Source: Legionella sp.
GTDB lineage: Bacteria > Pseudomonadota > Gammaproteobacteria > Legionellales > Legionellaceae
Direction of reading: 5' to 3'
DNA length: 50,439 bases
NCBI GenBank assembly: GCA_002786205.1
Contig: PEQM01000010.1
Coordinates: forward strand, 1 to 50,439
Shown here one piece after another: positions 35,771-45,913 of the stretch. The position numbers and the translations under genes are program-made. The notes under the pieces were generated by a model. It had not been told where the DNA came from. It worked only from the letters and a program-made list of their open reading frames with translations, and did no database searches. Numbering within the stretch: the stretch's first letter is position 1; each line of letters begins with the position of its first letter.

Positions 35771-37027
35771 ATGACCTACGATAAAATTAAAGTGCCTGCT
35801 CAAGGCGAGGCGATTACTGTTTCTGCTGAGGGTTCTTTGTGCGTGCCGGATAATCCTATTATTCCTTTCATTGAAGGGGATGGTATTGGTGTGGATGTAA
35901 CACCTCCCATGATTCGTGTAGTGGATGCTGCGGTTAAGAAAGCGTATGGCGAAAAGAGAAAAATTTCCTGGATGGAAGTGTATGCAGGTGAAAAGGCAAC
36001 TCAAGTGTATGGTGCTGATCAGTGGTTACCTAAAGAAACAATAGACGCCTTAAAACAGTATGTTGTTTCGATAAAAGGGCCTTTAACCACACCTGTGGGT
36101 GGTGGTATTCGTTCTTTAAATGTTGCTATTCGTCAAGATATGGATTTGTATATCTGCCAACGACCTATCCGTTATTTTAATGGCGTACCTAGCCCCGTCA
36201 GAGAGCCATGGAAAACTGATATGGTTATTTTCCGTGAAAATTCAGAAGACATTTACGCCGGGATTGAATGGCAGGCAGACTCTGCTGAAGCTAAAAAATT
36301 GATTGCATTTTTACAGTCTGAGTTGAATGTTAAAAAAATACGTTTTCCAGAGCATTGCGGGATTGGTGTGAAGCCTGTTTCTAAAGCAGGAACTACTCGT
36401 TTGGTTAAAGCAGCCATTCAGTATGCCATCGATAATGATCGTCCAGTAGTGACTTTGGTGCACAAAGGTAACATCATGAAGTTTACCGAAGGTGCATTTA
36501 AAGATTGGGGTTATCAAGTCGCGCGCGAAGTATTCGGTGCCACTGAATATCAAGGTGGGCCATGGCTTGCGTTCAACAATCCAAAAACAGGAAAGCAGAT
36601 CATTATTAATGATGTCATTGCAGATGCGTTTTTACAACAAATTTTATTAAGACCGGAAGATTACAGTGTTATCGCAACGCTAAATTTGAACGGAGATTAT
36701 ATTTCTGACGCTTTAGCTGCCCAAGTCGGTGGTATAGGCATTGCCCCTGGAGCTAACTTGAGTGATGATGTTGCAGTATTTGAGGCAACTCATGGCACGG
36801 CCCCTAAGTATGCAGGTCAAGATAAAGTGAATCCTGGCTCTATTATCTTGTCTGCTGAAATGATGTTGCGTCATATGGGATGGAATGAAGCCGCTGATCT
36901 CATCATAAAAGGGATGGATGGCGCGATAGGTGCCAAAACAGTCACTTATGATTTTCAACGTGGCATGGAAGGCGCTACTTTGCTAAGTTGTTCTGCTTTT
37001 GGTGATGCTGTGATTCATCATATGTAA
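35771..37027 (+). CDS. icd: NADP-dependent isocitrate dehydrogenase
   Basis: Icd oxidises isocitrate to 2-oxoglutarate in the TCA cycle. The 418-residue sequence follows the E. coli enzyme: [38 protein letters not shown] with the isocitrate-binding and regulatory Ser, [50 protein letters not shown] and [14 protein letters not shown]. The residues for NADP rather than NAD appear kept near the C-terminal third. CGGAG lies 7 nt before the ATG. It stands alone, with a terminator downstream. The 228-nt gap before it shows no gene. Confidence 0.96.
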   Translation: MTYDKIKVPAQGEAITVSAEGSLCVPDNPIIPFIEGDGIGVDVTPPMIRVVDAAVKKAYGEKRKISWMEVYAGEKATQVYGADQWLPKETIDALKQYVVSIKGPLTTPVGGGIRSLNVAIRQDMDLYICQRPIRYFNGVPSPVREPWKTDMVIFRENSEDIYAGIEWQADSAEAKKLIAFLQSELNVKKIRFPEHCGIGVKPVSKAGTTRLVKAAIQYAIDNDRPVVTLVHKGNIMKFTEGAFKDWGYQVAREVFGATEYQGGPWLAFNNPKTGKQIIINDVIADAFLQQILLRPEDYSVIATLNLNGDYISDALAAQVGGIGIAPGANLSDDVAVFEATHGTAPKYAGQDKVNPGSIILSAEMMLRHMGWNEAADLIIKGMDGAIGAKTVTYDFQRGMEGATLLSCSAFGDAVIHHM

Positions 37028-37033
37028 TTTGTC

Positions 37034-37068
37034 AAGGTCCTTGAGTTCTCAAGGGCCTTCTTTTATTT
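37034..37068 (+). terminator. Terminator of icd
   Basis: AAGGTCCTTGAG and CTCAAGGGCCTT (37034-37059) form a long stem with one G-U pair and a tight loop, followed by CTTTTATTTT. It lies 7 nt after the icd stop. Confidence 0.8.
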
Positions 37069-37257
37069 TCTGTCAATTTAACTCATCACTAATATTATTT
37101 ATGAAAACCAGAAGCATGGTTTTATTATTAGAGTTGGGTTCATTGTGTCCAATATGACATGGATTATTCCAATAATAAAAATTTTATTTAAAATTGGTTG
37201 TTTTTACTGGCCAAAAATGTCGTGGGAGTCTATAAAAAATATAAGGGGTTGTAAGTT

Positions 37258-37581
37258 ATGAGTGGGCAAATTATTAAAGAATTAACCAAGGTAACGCCAG
37301 CAAAGACGCAAGTAGAGACTGAGCTTAAGTTGCCTAAACGATTTAAAGTGGTATTGCTCAATGATGATTATACCCCAATGGATTTTGTGGTGGAAGTATT
37401 GAGACGATTTTTTCAGTTAAGTGAAGAAGTTGCTATACAGGTGATGTTACAGGTTCATGTTCAAGGAAAGGGCGTGTGTGGGGTTTACACACGGGACATA
37501 GCTGAAACAAAAGTAGCCCTGGTTAATGAATACGCACAAATGAATCAACATCCATTGCTATCTAGCATGGAACCCGCGTAG
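37258..37581 (+). CDS. clpS: ATP-dependent Clp protease adaptor ClpS
   Basis: ClpS carries N-end rule substrates to ClpAP. The 107-residue sequence has a disordered N-terminus, then [20 protein letters not shown] with the Asn-Asp-Asp pocket for the N-degron. [25 protein letters not shown], with the His that contacts the substrate amino group, follows. AGGGG precedes the ATG. It lies 28 nt before clpA, the standard clpS-clpA pair. Confidence 0.96.
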   Translation: MSGQIIKELTKVTPAKTQVETELKLPKRFKVVLLNDDYTPMDFVVEVLRRFFQLSEEVAIQVMLQVHVQGKGVCGVYTRDIAETKVALVNEYAQMNQHPLLSSMEPA

Positions 37582-37609
37582 TGGTGTGAGCTAGAGAGGA
37601 GCAGCGATA

Positions 37610-39877
37610 ATGTTAAATAAAGAATTAGAGTTCACTTTAAACCTTGCGTTTAAAGAAGCAAAAGAGAAAAGACATGAATTCATGACTGTTGAACATCTAT
37701 TGTTGTCCCTGCTTGATAATCCAGCTGCTGGCAATGTATTGCAAGCTTGTGATGCCAATATTGAAGTATTACGGCGTGATCTAGTCGAATTTATTGATGA
37801 AACCACGCCCAGAATCCCAGATGAAGAGGTAGATAGAGAAACGCAACCGACTCTGGGATTTCAGCGTGTGTTGCAGCGCGCGGTATTTCATGTGCAATCT
37901 GCAGGAAAAACGGAAGTGACAGGCGCTAATGTCTTGGCGGCTATTTTTAGTGAGCAAGAAAGTCAAGCGGTGTATTTTCTTCGTAGAGAAAATATTACTC
38001 GTCTGGATGTGATTAACTATATTTCGCATGGTGTTTCAAAATATCAAAGTAATGATGTTAATGAAAACATGAATGCATCCATGGATGAAGACATGATGTC
38101 TGCTGATAGCAATGAATCACCACTGGATGCCTATTGCATGAATCTTAATAAACGCGCCAAACAAGGCAAGATTGATCCTTTGATTGGGCGACATGAAGAA
38201 GTTCAAAGAACTGTACAGGTATTGTGTCGACGCAGAAAAAACAATCCTTTATTAGTTGGTGAGGCAGGCGTTGGTAAGACAGCCATTGCGGAAGGATTAG
38301 CCAGACGGATAGTGGATGGTGAGATTCCTGATTCTATTCGTCATTGTGTTGTCTATTCTTTGGATTTAGGTGCTTTATTGGCCGGAACTAAATACCGCGG
38401 TGATTTTGAAAAACGATTAAAAGCAGTATTGAAGCAACTTGGTCAGCAAGAGGGTGCTGTATTATTTATTGATGAAATTCATACCATTATCGGTGCTGGA
38501 GCTGCTTCAGGTGGTGTTATGGATGCATCCAATCTGATTAAGCCGCTGTTAGCAAATGGTGAATTAAAATGTATAGGATCGACCACCTATCAGGAGTATC
38601 GCGGTATTTTTGAAAAAGATCGGGCTTTGGCACGACGTTTTCAAAAAATTGATATCCCTGAGCCTACTGTAGATGAAACTTTTGAAATTCTGAAAGGTTT
38701 GAAAGGGCGTTTGGAAGAGCATCATGGCGTGAAATTTTCAATTCCTTCCTTAAGAGCTGCAGCAGAATTATCCGCTAAATACATCAATGATAGATTTTTA
38801 CCTGATAAGGCCATTGATGTAGTCGATGAGGCAGGTGCTTATCAAAATTTATTAAATGCAGCAAAACGTAAAAAAATTATCAGTGTGGCTGAAGTAGAAA
38901 ATGTGGTTGCTAAAATAGCGCGTATACCCATTAAGAAAGTTTCTGCTCGAGATAAAGACACTTTAAGAAATTTAGAGCGTGATTTAAAGTTATTAGTATA
39001 CGGACAAGATCAAGCAATTACCGCATTGTCTTCTGCAATTAAATTGGGGCGTTCTGGCTTAAGAGAGCCTCAAAAGCCAGTTGGTTGTTTCTTGTTTGCA
39101 GGACCTACAGGTGTAGGAAAAACAGAAGTGACACGTCAATTAGCCAATGTATTAGGCATAGAATTATTACGATTTGATATGTCAGAATATATGGAAAAGC
39201 ATACTGTATCACGCTTGATTGGTGCCCCTCCAGGGTATGTTGGCTATGATCAGGGGGGATTATTGACCGAAGCGGTGACCAAAAGTCCTCATGCGGTACT
39301 GCTGTTAGATGAAATAGAAAAGGCGCATCCAGACGTGTTTAACTTGTTATTGCAAATCATGGATCATGGCACTTTAACTGATACTAATGGGCGTCATGCA
39401 GACTTCAGGCATATTATTCTGGTGATGACCAGTAATGCTGGAGCCGCTGAGATGGTAAGAAATACTATCGGTTTTGCGCATCAAGACAATACTCATGATG
39501 GATTGGAAGTCATTAAAAAACAATTTACTCCTGAATTTAGAAACCGTCTGGATGCCATTATTAATTTTGCTCCGTTAAGCAATGAAACGATAGGTTTGGT
39601 TGTTGATAAATTTATCATGGAGCTTGATGAACAGTTGAGTCATAAAGGAGTTAGTTTTACCGTAGATAAAGCAGCTCGAGAATGGTTAATTGAGCATGGC
39701 TACGATAAAAACATGGGAGCAAGACCTATGGCCAGATTGATTCAGGAAAATGTGAAAAAGCCTTTAGCTGATGAATTGCTGTTTGGTAAGTTGATTCATG
39801 GTGGGCATGTGGTTCTTAAAGTGAAAGATGGTAAATTACATTTTGATAGTCATGACCATCGAGAAGGCGTGTGTTAA
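37610..39877 (+). CDS. clpA: ATP-dependent Clp protease ATPase subunit ClpA
   Basis: ClpA is the AAA+ unfoldase of the ClpAP protease. In order it has the Clp N-domain (1-145), a linker rich in Asn, Asp and Met (about 150-175), D1 with Walker A GEAGVGKT at 217-224 and the [10 protein letters not shown] Walker B, and D2 with Walker A GPTGVGKT at 498-505, [13 protein letters not shown] and the arginine finger FRNRLDAI. The ClpP-binding loop tripeptide IGF is kept in VRNTIGFAH. Length 755 matches E. coli (758). Shine-Dalgarno GAGGAG lies 8 nt before the ATG. A strong terminator follows. Confidence 0.97.
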   Translation: MLNKELEFTLNLAFKEAKEKRHEFMTVEHLLLSLLDNPAAGNVLQACDANIEVLRRDLVEFIDETTPRIPDEEVDRETQPTLGFQRVLQRAVFHVQSAGKTEVTGANVLAAIFSEQESQAVYFLRRENITRLDVINYISHGVSKYQSNDVNENMNASMDEDMMSADSNESPLDAYCMNLNKRAKQGKIDPLIGRHEEVQRTVQVLCRRRKNNPLLVGEAGVGKTAIAEGLARRIVDGEIPDSIRHCVVYSLDLGALLAGTKYRGDFEKRLKAVLKQLGQQEGAVLFIDEIHTIIGAGAASGGVMDASNLIKPLLANGELKCIGSTTYQEYRGIFEKDRALARRFQKIDIPEPTVDETFEILKGLKGRLEEHHGVKFSIPSLRAAAELSAKYINDRFLPDKAIDVVDEAGAYQNLLNAAKRKKIISVAEVENVVAKIARIPIKKVSARDKDTLRNLERDLKLLVYGQDQAITALSSAIKLGRSGLREPQKPVGCFLFAGPTGVGKTEVTRQLANVLGIELLRFDMSEYMEKHTVSRLIGAPPGYVGYDQGGLLTEAVTKSPHAVLLLDEIEKAHPDVFNLLLQIMDHGTLTDTNGRHADFRHIILVMTSNAGAAEMVRNTIGFAHQDNTHDGLEVIKKQFTPEFRNRLDAIINFAPLSNETIGLVVDKFIMELDEQLSHKGVSFTVDKAAREWLIEHGYDKNMGARPMARLIQENVKKPLADELLFGKLIHGGHVVLKVKDGKLHFDSHDHREGVC

Positions 39878-39893
39878 CGCAGCTTTTTTCCTC

Positions 39894-39928
39894 AATGCCT
39901 TGGCCATTTTAGCCAAGGCATTTTTTTT
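39894..39928 (+). terminator. Terminator of clpSA
   Basis: AATGCCTTGGC (39894-39904) pairs perfectly with GCCAAGGCATT (39912-39922), with a 7-nt loop and a run of eight T (39921-39928). Confidence 0.9.
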
Positions 39929-40034
39929 GTAACTAATTCCTTTTATTCATAATTTTCTATGGAATGGGCTTTAAATAATTGTCTAGTGCATTTTTATTTT
40001 TTTTTGTATGATGATCAAATCACTAGAGGAAATT

Positions 40035-41258
40035 ATGAATAAACATTTTAAAGCCATTTTATTATTTTCAATAATAACTAGTCTAAGTCATGCTGATGGG
40101 TCGATGACAAAAGAATTTCTAGAGCAGCAACTTCAACAATTTAAAAGCCAGTTAACGCTAGAGCTTGATGCCTTGTACGCTAAAAAAGAATCAGTTGATA
40201 AATCCCAGCAAATTGGTCCACAAGGTCCAAAAGGTGAGATGGGTGCTGTTGGTCCACAAGGTCCAAAAGGCGAGATGGGTGCTGTTGGTCCACAAGGTCC
40301 AAAAGGTGAGATGGGAGCCGTTGGTCCACAAGGTCCAAAAGGCGAGATAGGAGCCGTTGGTCCACAAGGTCCCAAAGGCGAAATAGGAGCCGTTGGTCCA
40401 CAAGGTCCCAAAGGCGAAATAGGAGCCGTTGGTCCACAAGGTCCAAAAGGCGAGATAGGAGCCGTTGGCCCACAAGGTCCAAAAGGTGAGGCTGGCCCGC
40501 AAGGTCCTAAGGGTGAGGCTGGCCCACAAGGTCCTAAGGGTGAGGCTGGTGCTGCAGGCCCACAAGGCCCCAAGGGAGAACAAGGGGTTGCGGGAGCACC
40601 AGGCATGAAAGGGGAGCAAGGCTTTCCTGGACCTGGTTTGGTTCGAGGCGGTTTGAAAGGACAGGTTTTAGTCAAAGCCAGTAATGATGATTTTGATACC
40701 CAATGGATTAATAATGTTTCCGGTTTTACCGTAGGGCAATTAGCCATGGGTGGTGTTGTCTTTTGGGTAGATTCCACCGGGCAGCATGGTTTGATTGCTG
40801 CCAAAAAAGACAATGCGGATGCCATTGCCTGGCGCAATACGAATGACCTTTATACTGGAACTGCTACAGGAGATGGGATTTTTGCGGGTAAGGTGAATAA
40901 CGCACAAATTATGGCTATTCAACTGAGTGATGGCAATAATAACTTTGCTGCCAAAGTATGCAAAGATTATGCAATACAAGAAGATGGTAGCAGTCTTTGT
41001 GATTTGACAGGCAATGCGGGCGATTCTTGTTATGCAGATTGGTATTTGCCAGCAAAATTTGAATTGAATCAAATGTATTTACAAAAAGACAAGATAGGCG
41101 CTTTTCTTAATGGCAGTTATTGGAGTTCCACAGAAAGCATTGCCTCAGCTAAAGACGCTGCCTGGTATCAATATTTTGGCGCCAATAACAACAGCAATCC
41201 ACGTGATTATGCAAGCAAGCATGCATTAATGGGGGTTCGTTGCATACGCTCTTTTTGA
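40035..41258 (+). CDS. lcl: Legionella collagen-like adhesin Lcl
   Basis: Lcl is a secreted trimeric adhesin that binds glycosaminoglycans and drives aggregation and biofilm. The frame opens at 40008, but AGAGGA lies 5 nt before ATG 40035 and a signal peptide (about 1-20, ending LSHA) starts there, giving 407 residues. Residues about 24-58 are a likely coiled-coil trimerisation segment. Residues 61-201 are 47 unbroken Gly-X-Y triplets made of GPQGPKGE units. The C-terminal 200 residues are the DUF1566-like Lcl domain, with GVVFWVDSTGQHGLIA, ADWYLPAKFELNQMY, YWSSTES and MGVRCIRSF. Repeat number is expected to vary between strains. It is monocistronic. Confidence 0.92.
   Translation: MNKHFKAILLFSIITSLSHADGSMTKEFLEQQLQQFKSQLTLELDALYAKKESVDKSQQIGPQGPKGEMGAVGPQGPKGEMGAVGPQGPKGEMGAVGPQGPKGEIGAVGPQGPKGEIGAVGPQGPKGEIGAVGPQGPKGEIGAVGPQGPKGEAGPQGPKGEAGPQGPKGEAGAAGPQGPKGEQGVAGAPGMKGEQGFPGPGLVRGGLKGQVLVKASNDDFDTQWINNVSGFTVGQLAMGGVVFWVDSTGQHGLIAAKKDNADAIAWRNTNDLYTGTATGDGIFAGKVNNAQIMAIQLSDGNNNFAAKVCKDYAIQEDGSSLCDLTGNAGDSCYADWYLPAKFELNQMYLQKDKIGAFLNGSYWSSTESIASAKDAAWYQYFGANNNSNPRDYASKHALMGVRCIRSF
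40215..40556 (+). repeat. Tandem 36-bp (12-residue) collagen repeats
   Basis: Seven 36-bp units (40215-40466) encode GPQGPKGE(M/I)GAV: three with Met, then four with Ile. Two 27-bp units (GPQGPKGEA) and one 36-bp unit ending GAA follow. The units are nearly identical at DNA level, differing mainly in third positions, which points to recent expansion by slippage or recombination. The Gly-X-Y frame continues to about 40637 in diverged form. Confidence 0.93.
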
Positions 41259-41404
41259 GTATAAATAATATAGTAAAGCGAAATGAAATCAAAATTGAAT
41301 GATTACTGTGCTTTATTGGTGTGGTGAATGTCAAAGACAAGGTTCCATGGCTCTTTGGTTTTAGTTATAATAGTTTTCTTCAATTATTGTTTGATGTACT
41401 GCCT

Positions 41405-42172
41405 ATGTTGAGTGTGATAGTTATTGCGAAAAATGAAGAAGCCAATATTGAAAATTGTCTTCAATCAGTACAATTTGCAGATGAAATTATTGTATTGGAT
41501 TCAGGCAGCAGTGATAAAACTGTATCTATTGCAAAGCAATATACGGATAAAGTCTTTGAAACGGATTGGCAAGGATATGGCATACAAAAACAACGTGCAC
41601 TGGATAAAGCAACAGGTGATTGGGTTTTAAATCTCGATGCGGATGAGACCGTTAGTATTGAATTGCAACAAGAAATAAAAAAAGTTACGGCGCGGGATGA
41701 GGCTGATGCCTATCGCTTGCCTATACAAATGGTCTTTTATAATCAACCGCTAAAATATTCATACAGTCCTAAGCGTCATGCTCGTTTGTTTAGGCGACAA
41801 GGTGCAGCATTTAGCAGCGATATTGTGCATGAAAAAGTTATATTGCCTTCTCATGCAAGAATAAAAAAAATAAAAATCCCTTTATTGCATCATTCATTTC
41901 AAGATGTGAGTCATGTTTTATATAAGTTAAATAAGTATTCTTCGTATAGTGCAAAAATACGTATAGCCAATAAAAAAACACCCGGATTGATAAAAATCCT
42001 GCTGGCAACGAGTTGGATGTTTATCCGTTGTTTTATTTTGCAGCGTGGATTTCTAGATGGGAGATTGGGGTTTTTATTTGCTGTTTTTAGTGCACAAGGT
42101 ACGTTTTACAGGGGGATAAAACAAATTTATCAAGACGCTAATTTGCATCATCTTCCTGAATTAAATACATAA
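41405..42172 (+). CDS. Family 2 glycosyltransferase (WaaE/KdtX-like)
   Basis: This is a GT2 enzyme of the group that adds a sugar to lipopolysaccharide inner core or related glycans. It starts MLSVIVIAKNEEANIENCL at ATG 41405 (255 residues, the usual length); the frame is open upstream to 41321 but the added 28 residues do not fit the family. EIIVLDSGSSDKT binds the nucleotide sugar, LNLDADET is the metal-binding DxD and YRLPIQMVFYNQPLKYSY with RHARLFRRQGAAF is typical of this clade. It lies 11 nt before the O-antigen ligase gene. It is probably cytoplasmic and membrane-associated. Confidence 0.87.
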   Translation: MLSVIVIAKNEEANIENCLQSVQFADEIIVLDSGSSDKTVSIAKQYTDKVFETDWQGYGIQKQRALDKATGDWVLNLDADETVSIELQQEIKKVTARDEADAYRLPIQMVFYNQPLKYSYSPKRHARLFRRQGAAFSSDIVHEKVILPSHARIKKIKIPLLHHSFQDVSHVLYKLNKYSSYSAKIRIANKKTPGLIKILLATSWMFIRCFILQRGFLDGRLGFLFAVFSAQGTFYRGIKQIYQDANLHHLPELNT

Positions 42173-42183
42173 GGTTTCTTATC

Positions 42184-43386
42184 ATGCTGAAAATAGATCA
42201 AGAAAAAAACATCCAAATAACATCCATCTTGCTTGGTTTATTTATATTCTTCATTCCTATTAGTCCATCTATAAAGTCTGTTATTTTTGTACTTGTTTTA
42301 GGTAGTATTTTTTTAAATCCACTGTATAGATCAGCTATTAAGTATACTGTAACTACCTATTGGGGGCTGAGCGCATTATTATTGTTTTTTTGGATAGTTT
42401 TTGCTTGTTTTTGGAGCCCTGCTTCAGTGTCATTACAAATGACTTTAGTGGAAAAATATTCCAAGCTCCTTTATTTACCCATTCTTGCTGTTGCTTTTGT
42501 GCAACCCGGTACGCGATTTTTAGGAGTTCATGCTTTTTTGGCTGCTATGGTGGTAACTTGTTGTACCGCAATTTTAAAAGTTTATGGTTTGATTCATATT
42601 AATGATCCATTAGATCCCGGTGCATTATTTTTTAGTCATATTATTACTGGCTTTATGATGTCGATGGCTTGTTATATTGCTGCTTTGTATGCTTGTGACA
42701 CAGAAGGAAAAAGACGGTGGTTGTATATTGCAATAGTCTTTTTAACCAGTTATCAGATATTATTTCTTAATACAGGTCGTACGGGATATGTCATTTATGC
42801 ATTATTGCTTTTTTTATTTTTAATACAAAAATTATCGATTAAAAAAGCGCTGCTTAGTGGAGTGGCTTGTTTGGGATTATTTGTTTTGGCATATCAAGCC
42901 AGTCCTGTCTTACATGAAAGGGTGAATGAAATCATTCAGGATGCGGTGTCATCGCAAAAACATCAAGAGCTTAACTCAGTAGGGTTTCGCTTGATGTTTC
43001 ATGATTATGCCAAAGAGATGTTTAAACAACATCCCTGGATAGGCATAGGGACAGGGGGCTTTCAATACACCTATGCGCATGAAAAGCCTTCGTTCACCGA
43101 GTTTTGGGGGCCTGTTTTAACTGATCCTCACAGCCAGTATTGGATGATTTTAGCAGAACAAGGTGTGGTTGGTGCGGTGCTTTTATTTGTCTTTTTAGCC
43201 AGCTTGTTTTATGCCGCTTTTCAACTCAAAGAGAACAGATCCCTTTTATTAGGTATTCTTACTGCTTTTTGTGTTGGCTCCTTATCCGATAGCATCTTAT
43301 GCTATTCTACGATTGGTTACTTGCTCATTGTATTAAGTGCCTTATGTCTTGGTCAGCTTCTTCCTAAGGCTAAAGCACTTCAATGA
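42184..43386 (+). CDS. O-antigen ligase family protein (Wzy_C)
   Basis: This 400-residue polytopic protein has about eleven membrane segments and the Wzy_C signature in a large periplasmic loop. Key pieces are LNTGRTGYVIY, FRLMFHDYAKEMFKQHPWIGIGTG and DPHSQYWMILAEQGVVG with the conserved His. WaaL-type ligases join O-antigen to lipid A-core at the periplasmic face; Wzy polymerases look similar, so exact activity is not settled. Pairing with the upstream glycosyltransferase (11 nt) supports a role in surface glycan assembly. A weak terminator at 43408 follows. Confidence 0.82.
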   Translation: MLKIDQEKNIQITSILLGLFIFFIPISPSIKSVIFVLVLGSIFLNPLYRSAIKYTVTTYWGLSALLLFFWIVFACFWSPASVSLQMTLVEKYSKLLYLPILAVAFVQPGTRFLGVHAFLAAMVVTCCTAILKVYGLIHINDPLDPGALFFSHIITGFMMSMACYIAALYACDTEGKRRWLYIAIVFLTSYQILFLNTGRTGYVIYALLLFLFLIQKLSIKKALLSGVACLGLFVLAYQASPVLHERVNEIIQDAVSSQKHQELNSVGFRLMFHDYAKEMFKQHPWIGIGTGGFQYTYAHEKPSFTEFWGPVLTDPHSQYWMILAEQGVVGAVLLFVFLASLFYAAFQLKENRSLLLGILTAFCVGSLSDSILCYSTIGYLLIVLSALCLGQLLPKAKALQ

Positions 43387-43407
43387 TGTAATCGGCAGGC
43401 TATAGGT

Positions 43408-43430
43408 CTCAGTAGATTCCTGAGCTTTTA
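43408..43430 (+). terminator. Weak terminator after the ligase gene
   Basis: CTCAG (43408-43412) pairs with CTGAG (43420-43424) and is followed by CTTTTATT. It overlaps the 3' end of the convergent Cys-rich gene. Confidence 0.35.
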
Positions 43431-43738
43431 TTGTACGATTTAGTAATCGAACATTCTTCCGAACTGGAGCCATCATTACACATGATTTTACCATCTGTTG
43501 GTATAGCAGGAGATACGCCTCCTTTCCACAGGCAGCATCCTTTAAGTAGCTGTAAGTCCATGACGGCATGGCGATCGCAGTAACAGGCAGAATAAAAGCC
43601 ATTTTGACAGACTAGTCGCCCGGATGAAGAATCGCAGTAATTAATCCCCCCCATTTTATCGCAGCAAGTCTCAGCATGAATGGCGCAAGTGACGAAGACA
43701 AATACGAAGAGCAACCATAGTTTTTTGATGTGTAACAT
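43409..43738 (-). CDS. Cysteine-rich secreted protein
   Basis: The frame opens at 43816, but a signal peptide begins at the ATG at 43738 (MLHIKKLWLLFVFVFV, cut after IHA), so I use that start (109 residues). The mature protein has ten cysteines in about 85 residues: TCCDKMGG, YCDSSSG, VCQNGFYSACYCD, KGCCLWKGG, MCNDG and EECS. Similar Legionella proteins carry a notch-like name in databases because of the cysteines, which says little about function. Disulfides imply a life in the periplasm or outside. It converges on the ligase gene. Confidence 0.7.
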   Translation of the reverse strand: MLHIKKLWLLFVFVFVTCAIHAETCCDKMGGINYCDSSSGRLVCQNGFYSACYCDRHAVMDLQLLKGCCLWKGGVSPAIPTDGKIMCNDGSSSEECSITKSYNKSSGIY

Positions 43739-43850
43739 GTTGATTCTCAGACGAATAGTATTAATTTTAGAATAGCACAGAGTGCAGAAAAAGGTAGTTT
43801 GCTCTAAACAGGGCATAAGACAGAATTGCTTGTTTTATTTGGGCACAGAA

Positions 43851-44426
43851 CTAATTGATGATAAAGCTGGTTAAAATTCCCGCAAATAAGCCCAGCAAAT
43901 GCCCTTGCCATGAAATGCCTTTTTGTTGAGGAAATAGGCCTAAAAATATACCACCAAAGTAGTAAAGACTTAGTATGCCCAAAATAATACTGATGGGGTT
44001 AATGTCTTGATATAGATTGGTGATTAAAAATCCCCAATAGCCAGTAATTAATGCACTGGCCCCAATATAAAGGCCATTTTTTGCAAAAAGCCAAATGGCA
44101 GAGCCACTCAATAGTGTAATGTATAGGGTGACTAACCCATAATAATACAGTCCATTAATTAAAATAAAAGCACTGAGCACAAGCAATGGAATGGAGTTAA
44201 AGAATAAGTGATTAAAATTGGCATGTAAGAGAGGGGCAAAAATAATGCCTGGGAGTCCTCGGAGGCGTCTTGGAATGATGCCTAAAAGTAAAATCACCGG
44301 GCATAAATAACGCGCTACGAAATAAAAAAAACAGGGAAAGAGCAAAATAATGCCTAAAGTAGCAATGTTATTTTGCATCTGAATTTTTATTATATTAATG
44401 CCAACAAAAAATTCGTTTAATATCAT
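43851..44426 (-). CDS. Rhomboid-like intramembrane serine protease
   Basis: This 191-residue membrane protein has six hydrophobic segments. HANFNHLFFN matches the oxyanion His/Asn region of rhomboids, GASALITGYWG carries the catalytic Ser (GxSx) and WQGHLLGLFAG the catalytic His. A short form like this acts in the inner membrane on single-pass substrates, which cannot be named. Its ATG lies 4 nt after the xseA stop, consistent with co-translation and supporting this start over Met17. A second chance start at 44378 remains possible. Confidence 0.82.
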   Translation of the reverse strand: MILNEFFVGINIIKIQMQNNIATLGIILLFPCFFYFVARYLCPVILLLGIIPRRLRGLPGIIFAPLLHANFNHLFFNSIPLLVLSAFILINGLYYYGLVTLYITLLSGSAIWLFAKNGLYIGASALITGYWGFLITNLYQDINPISIILGILSLYYFGGIFLGLFPQQKGISWQGHLLGLFAGILTSFIIN

Positions 44427-44430
44427 AATA

Positions 44431-45762
44431 CTAATTGTAAATATGAGTAATACTACATTCTACAGAGCCTTTTGCTAAACGTACATGAATAGCGTCTTGT
44501 ATTTTTAAGCTATCTACATTATCAATAATTTTTCCATGATGAGAGGTGATTGAATAACCCCTGTCTAAAGTCGCCAGCGGACTTACTGCGTGCAAAGTAG
44601 ACAAGTTGGATTTTAAAACGAACCTTGCTGCATTCATTTTGCTTTCCATGTGATGAGTTAAAGAATTGGTAAGTTGTGTTATTCGATAAGTCACTTGTTG
44701 TAGATAGTGTATGGGATTATTTTTTTGTAATGGATGAATGTACAAGTTTAATTGATTTTTTTTCTGATGGATGAGTCTATTCATCGCGATAAAAAGTTGT
44801 TTTTCCAAATAATCTACTTTTTGCCATTGGGCCGCTATCATTTGATAGGGGGAATGAATGGTGCTGGTCAATAAGGTTAATCTGGTTTGATGTTTTTGCA
44901 TGGCATAGCTCATGGCTTTGTGTAAGCGGGTACAGAGCATTTCTATGTGCTGGGCTAATTCGTCTTTGTGAGGTGTGGCGCGGGCCGCAGCAGCAGTAGG
45001 TGTTTCTGCTCGATAATCTGCAGCAAAATCGGCAATAGTAAAATCAGTTTCATGCCCTACGCCAGAGATAACCGGAATTTTACTTGCTGCAATGCAGCGT
45101 GCTAAGGCTTCATTATTAAAAGCCCAAAGATCTTCTATGCTACCTCCTCCACGCGCTAATAATAAAACATCGCACACTCCCAGCTGATTAGCCTGTAGTA
45201 TTGCTTTAATGAGTTGCTCATGTGCGGTTGCTCCTTGTACTTCGCTTGGAAAAATGAAAATGGATGCCAAGGGGAAGCGTCTGTTTAGGGTAGAGAGCAT
45301 GTCTTGTAATGCGGCACCTGTGGGTGATGTAATAATGCCTATATTTTTCGGAAATCGAGGCAAGGGTCGTTTTCTTTCTGCAGCAAAGAGTCCTTCTTGA
45401 GTTAATTTATTTTTTAATACTTCAAATTGTGCAAACAGATCGCCAACTCCCGCTTCTTGTAATTCATCAATAATCAGTTGGTAATCTCCGCGAGCTTCAT
45501 AAAGGCTGGTTTTGCCTTTGGCAATCACTTTGATTCCTTCTTTTAGCTGTTTGCAAAAGGGAGTAAGGTGGCGGTTTTTAAAAAATACACATCGAATTTG
45601 AGCTTGATTGTCTTTCAGGGTGAAGTAATAGTGTCCTGAGGTGGCTTTAGTGACATTAGACAGCTCGCCTTCAACAGTAACATAACCAATTTCATTTTCT
45701 AAATACTGTTTGATGAAGCGATTCAGTTGGCTTACTGAGAGGATGGAAATCTGTTTCGTCAT
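44431..45762 (-). CDS. xseA: Exodeoxyribonuclease VII large subunit
   Basis: XseA with XseB forms ExoVII, a single-strand exonuclease acting from both ends in repair. The start is MTKQISILSVSQLNRFIKQ at 45762 (443 residues); the frame is open upstream to 45861, but those 33 residues are not part of the family. The N-terminal OB fold shows VTVEGELSNVT and GHYYFTLKD. The catalytic domain has NIGIITSPTGAALQD, LLARGGGSIEDLWAFNNE and SGVGHETDFTIADFAADYRAETPTAAA. A coiled coil and a C-terminal GYSITSHHGK segment follow. xseB is not in the window. Confidence 0.95.
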   Translation of the reverse strand: MTKQISILSVSQLNRFIKQYLENEIGYVTVEGELSNVTKATSGHYYFTLKDNQAQIRCVFFKNRHLTPFCKQLKEGIKVIAKGKTSLYEARGDYQLIIDELQEAGVGDLFAQFEVLKNKLTQEGLFAAERKRPLPRFPKNIGIITSPTGAALQDMLSTLNRRFPLASIFIFPSEVQGATAHEQLIKAILQANQLGVCDVLLLARGGGSIEDLWAFNNEALARCIAASKIPVISGVGHETDFTIADFAADYRAETPTAAAARATPHKDELAQHIEMLCTRLHKAMSYAMQKHQTRLTLLTSTIHSPYQMIAAQWQKVDYLEKQLFIAMNRLIHQKKNQLNLYIHPLQKNNPIHYLQQVTYRITQLTNSLTHHMESKMNAARFVLKSNLSTLHAVSPLATLDRGYSITSHHGKIIDNVDSLKIQDAIHVRLAKGSVECSITHIYN

Positions 45763-45913
45763 AAATAATGGCAGGCAGATAAGTAAAAAACAATTATACC
45801 AGATTATGTGATAAAAGCCTTCTTCGTTAATCCTGAAAGTGGCTTTTAATTGTCTATACATTCAGGCAATTATTCGGGTATTATAAGCGCCTTTACACGA
45901 TTTTTCAAAGACG

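Noticed and set aside
40215-40556. CRISPR-like direct repeats
   Set aside because: The repeats are contiguous with no spacers and encode Gly-X-Y triplets in frame.
40133-40837. Long minus-strand frames opposite the collagen repeats
   Set aside because: They mirror the Gly-Pro repeats (Pro-rich on the other strand), an effect of the repeat composition, not separate genes.
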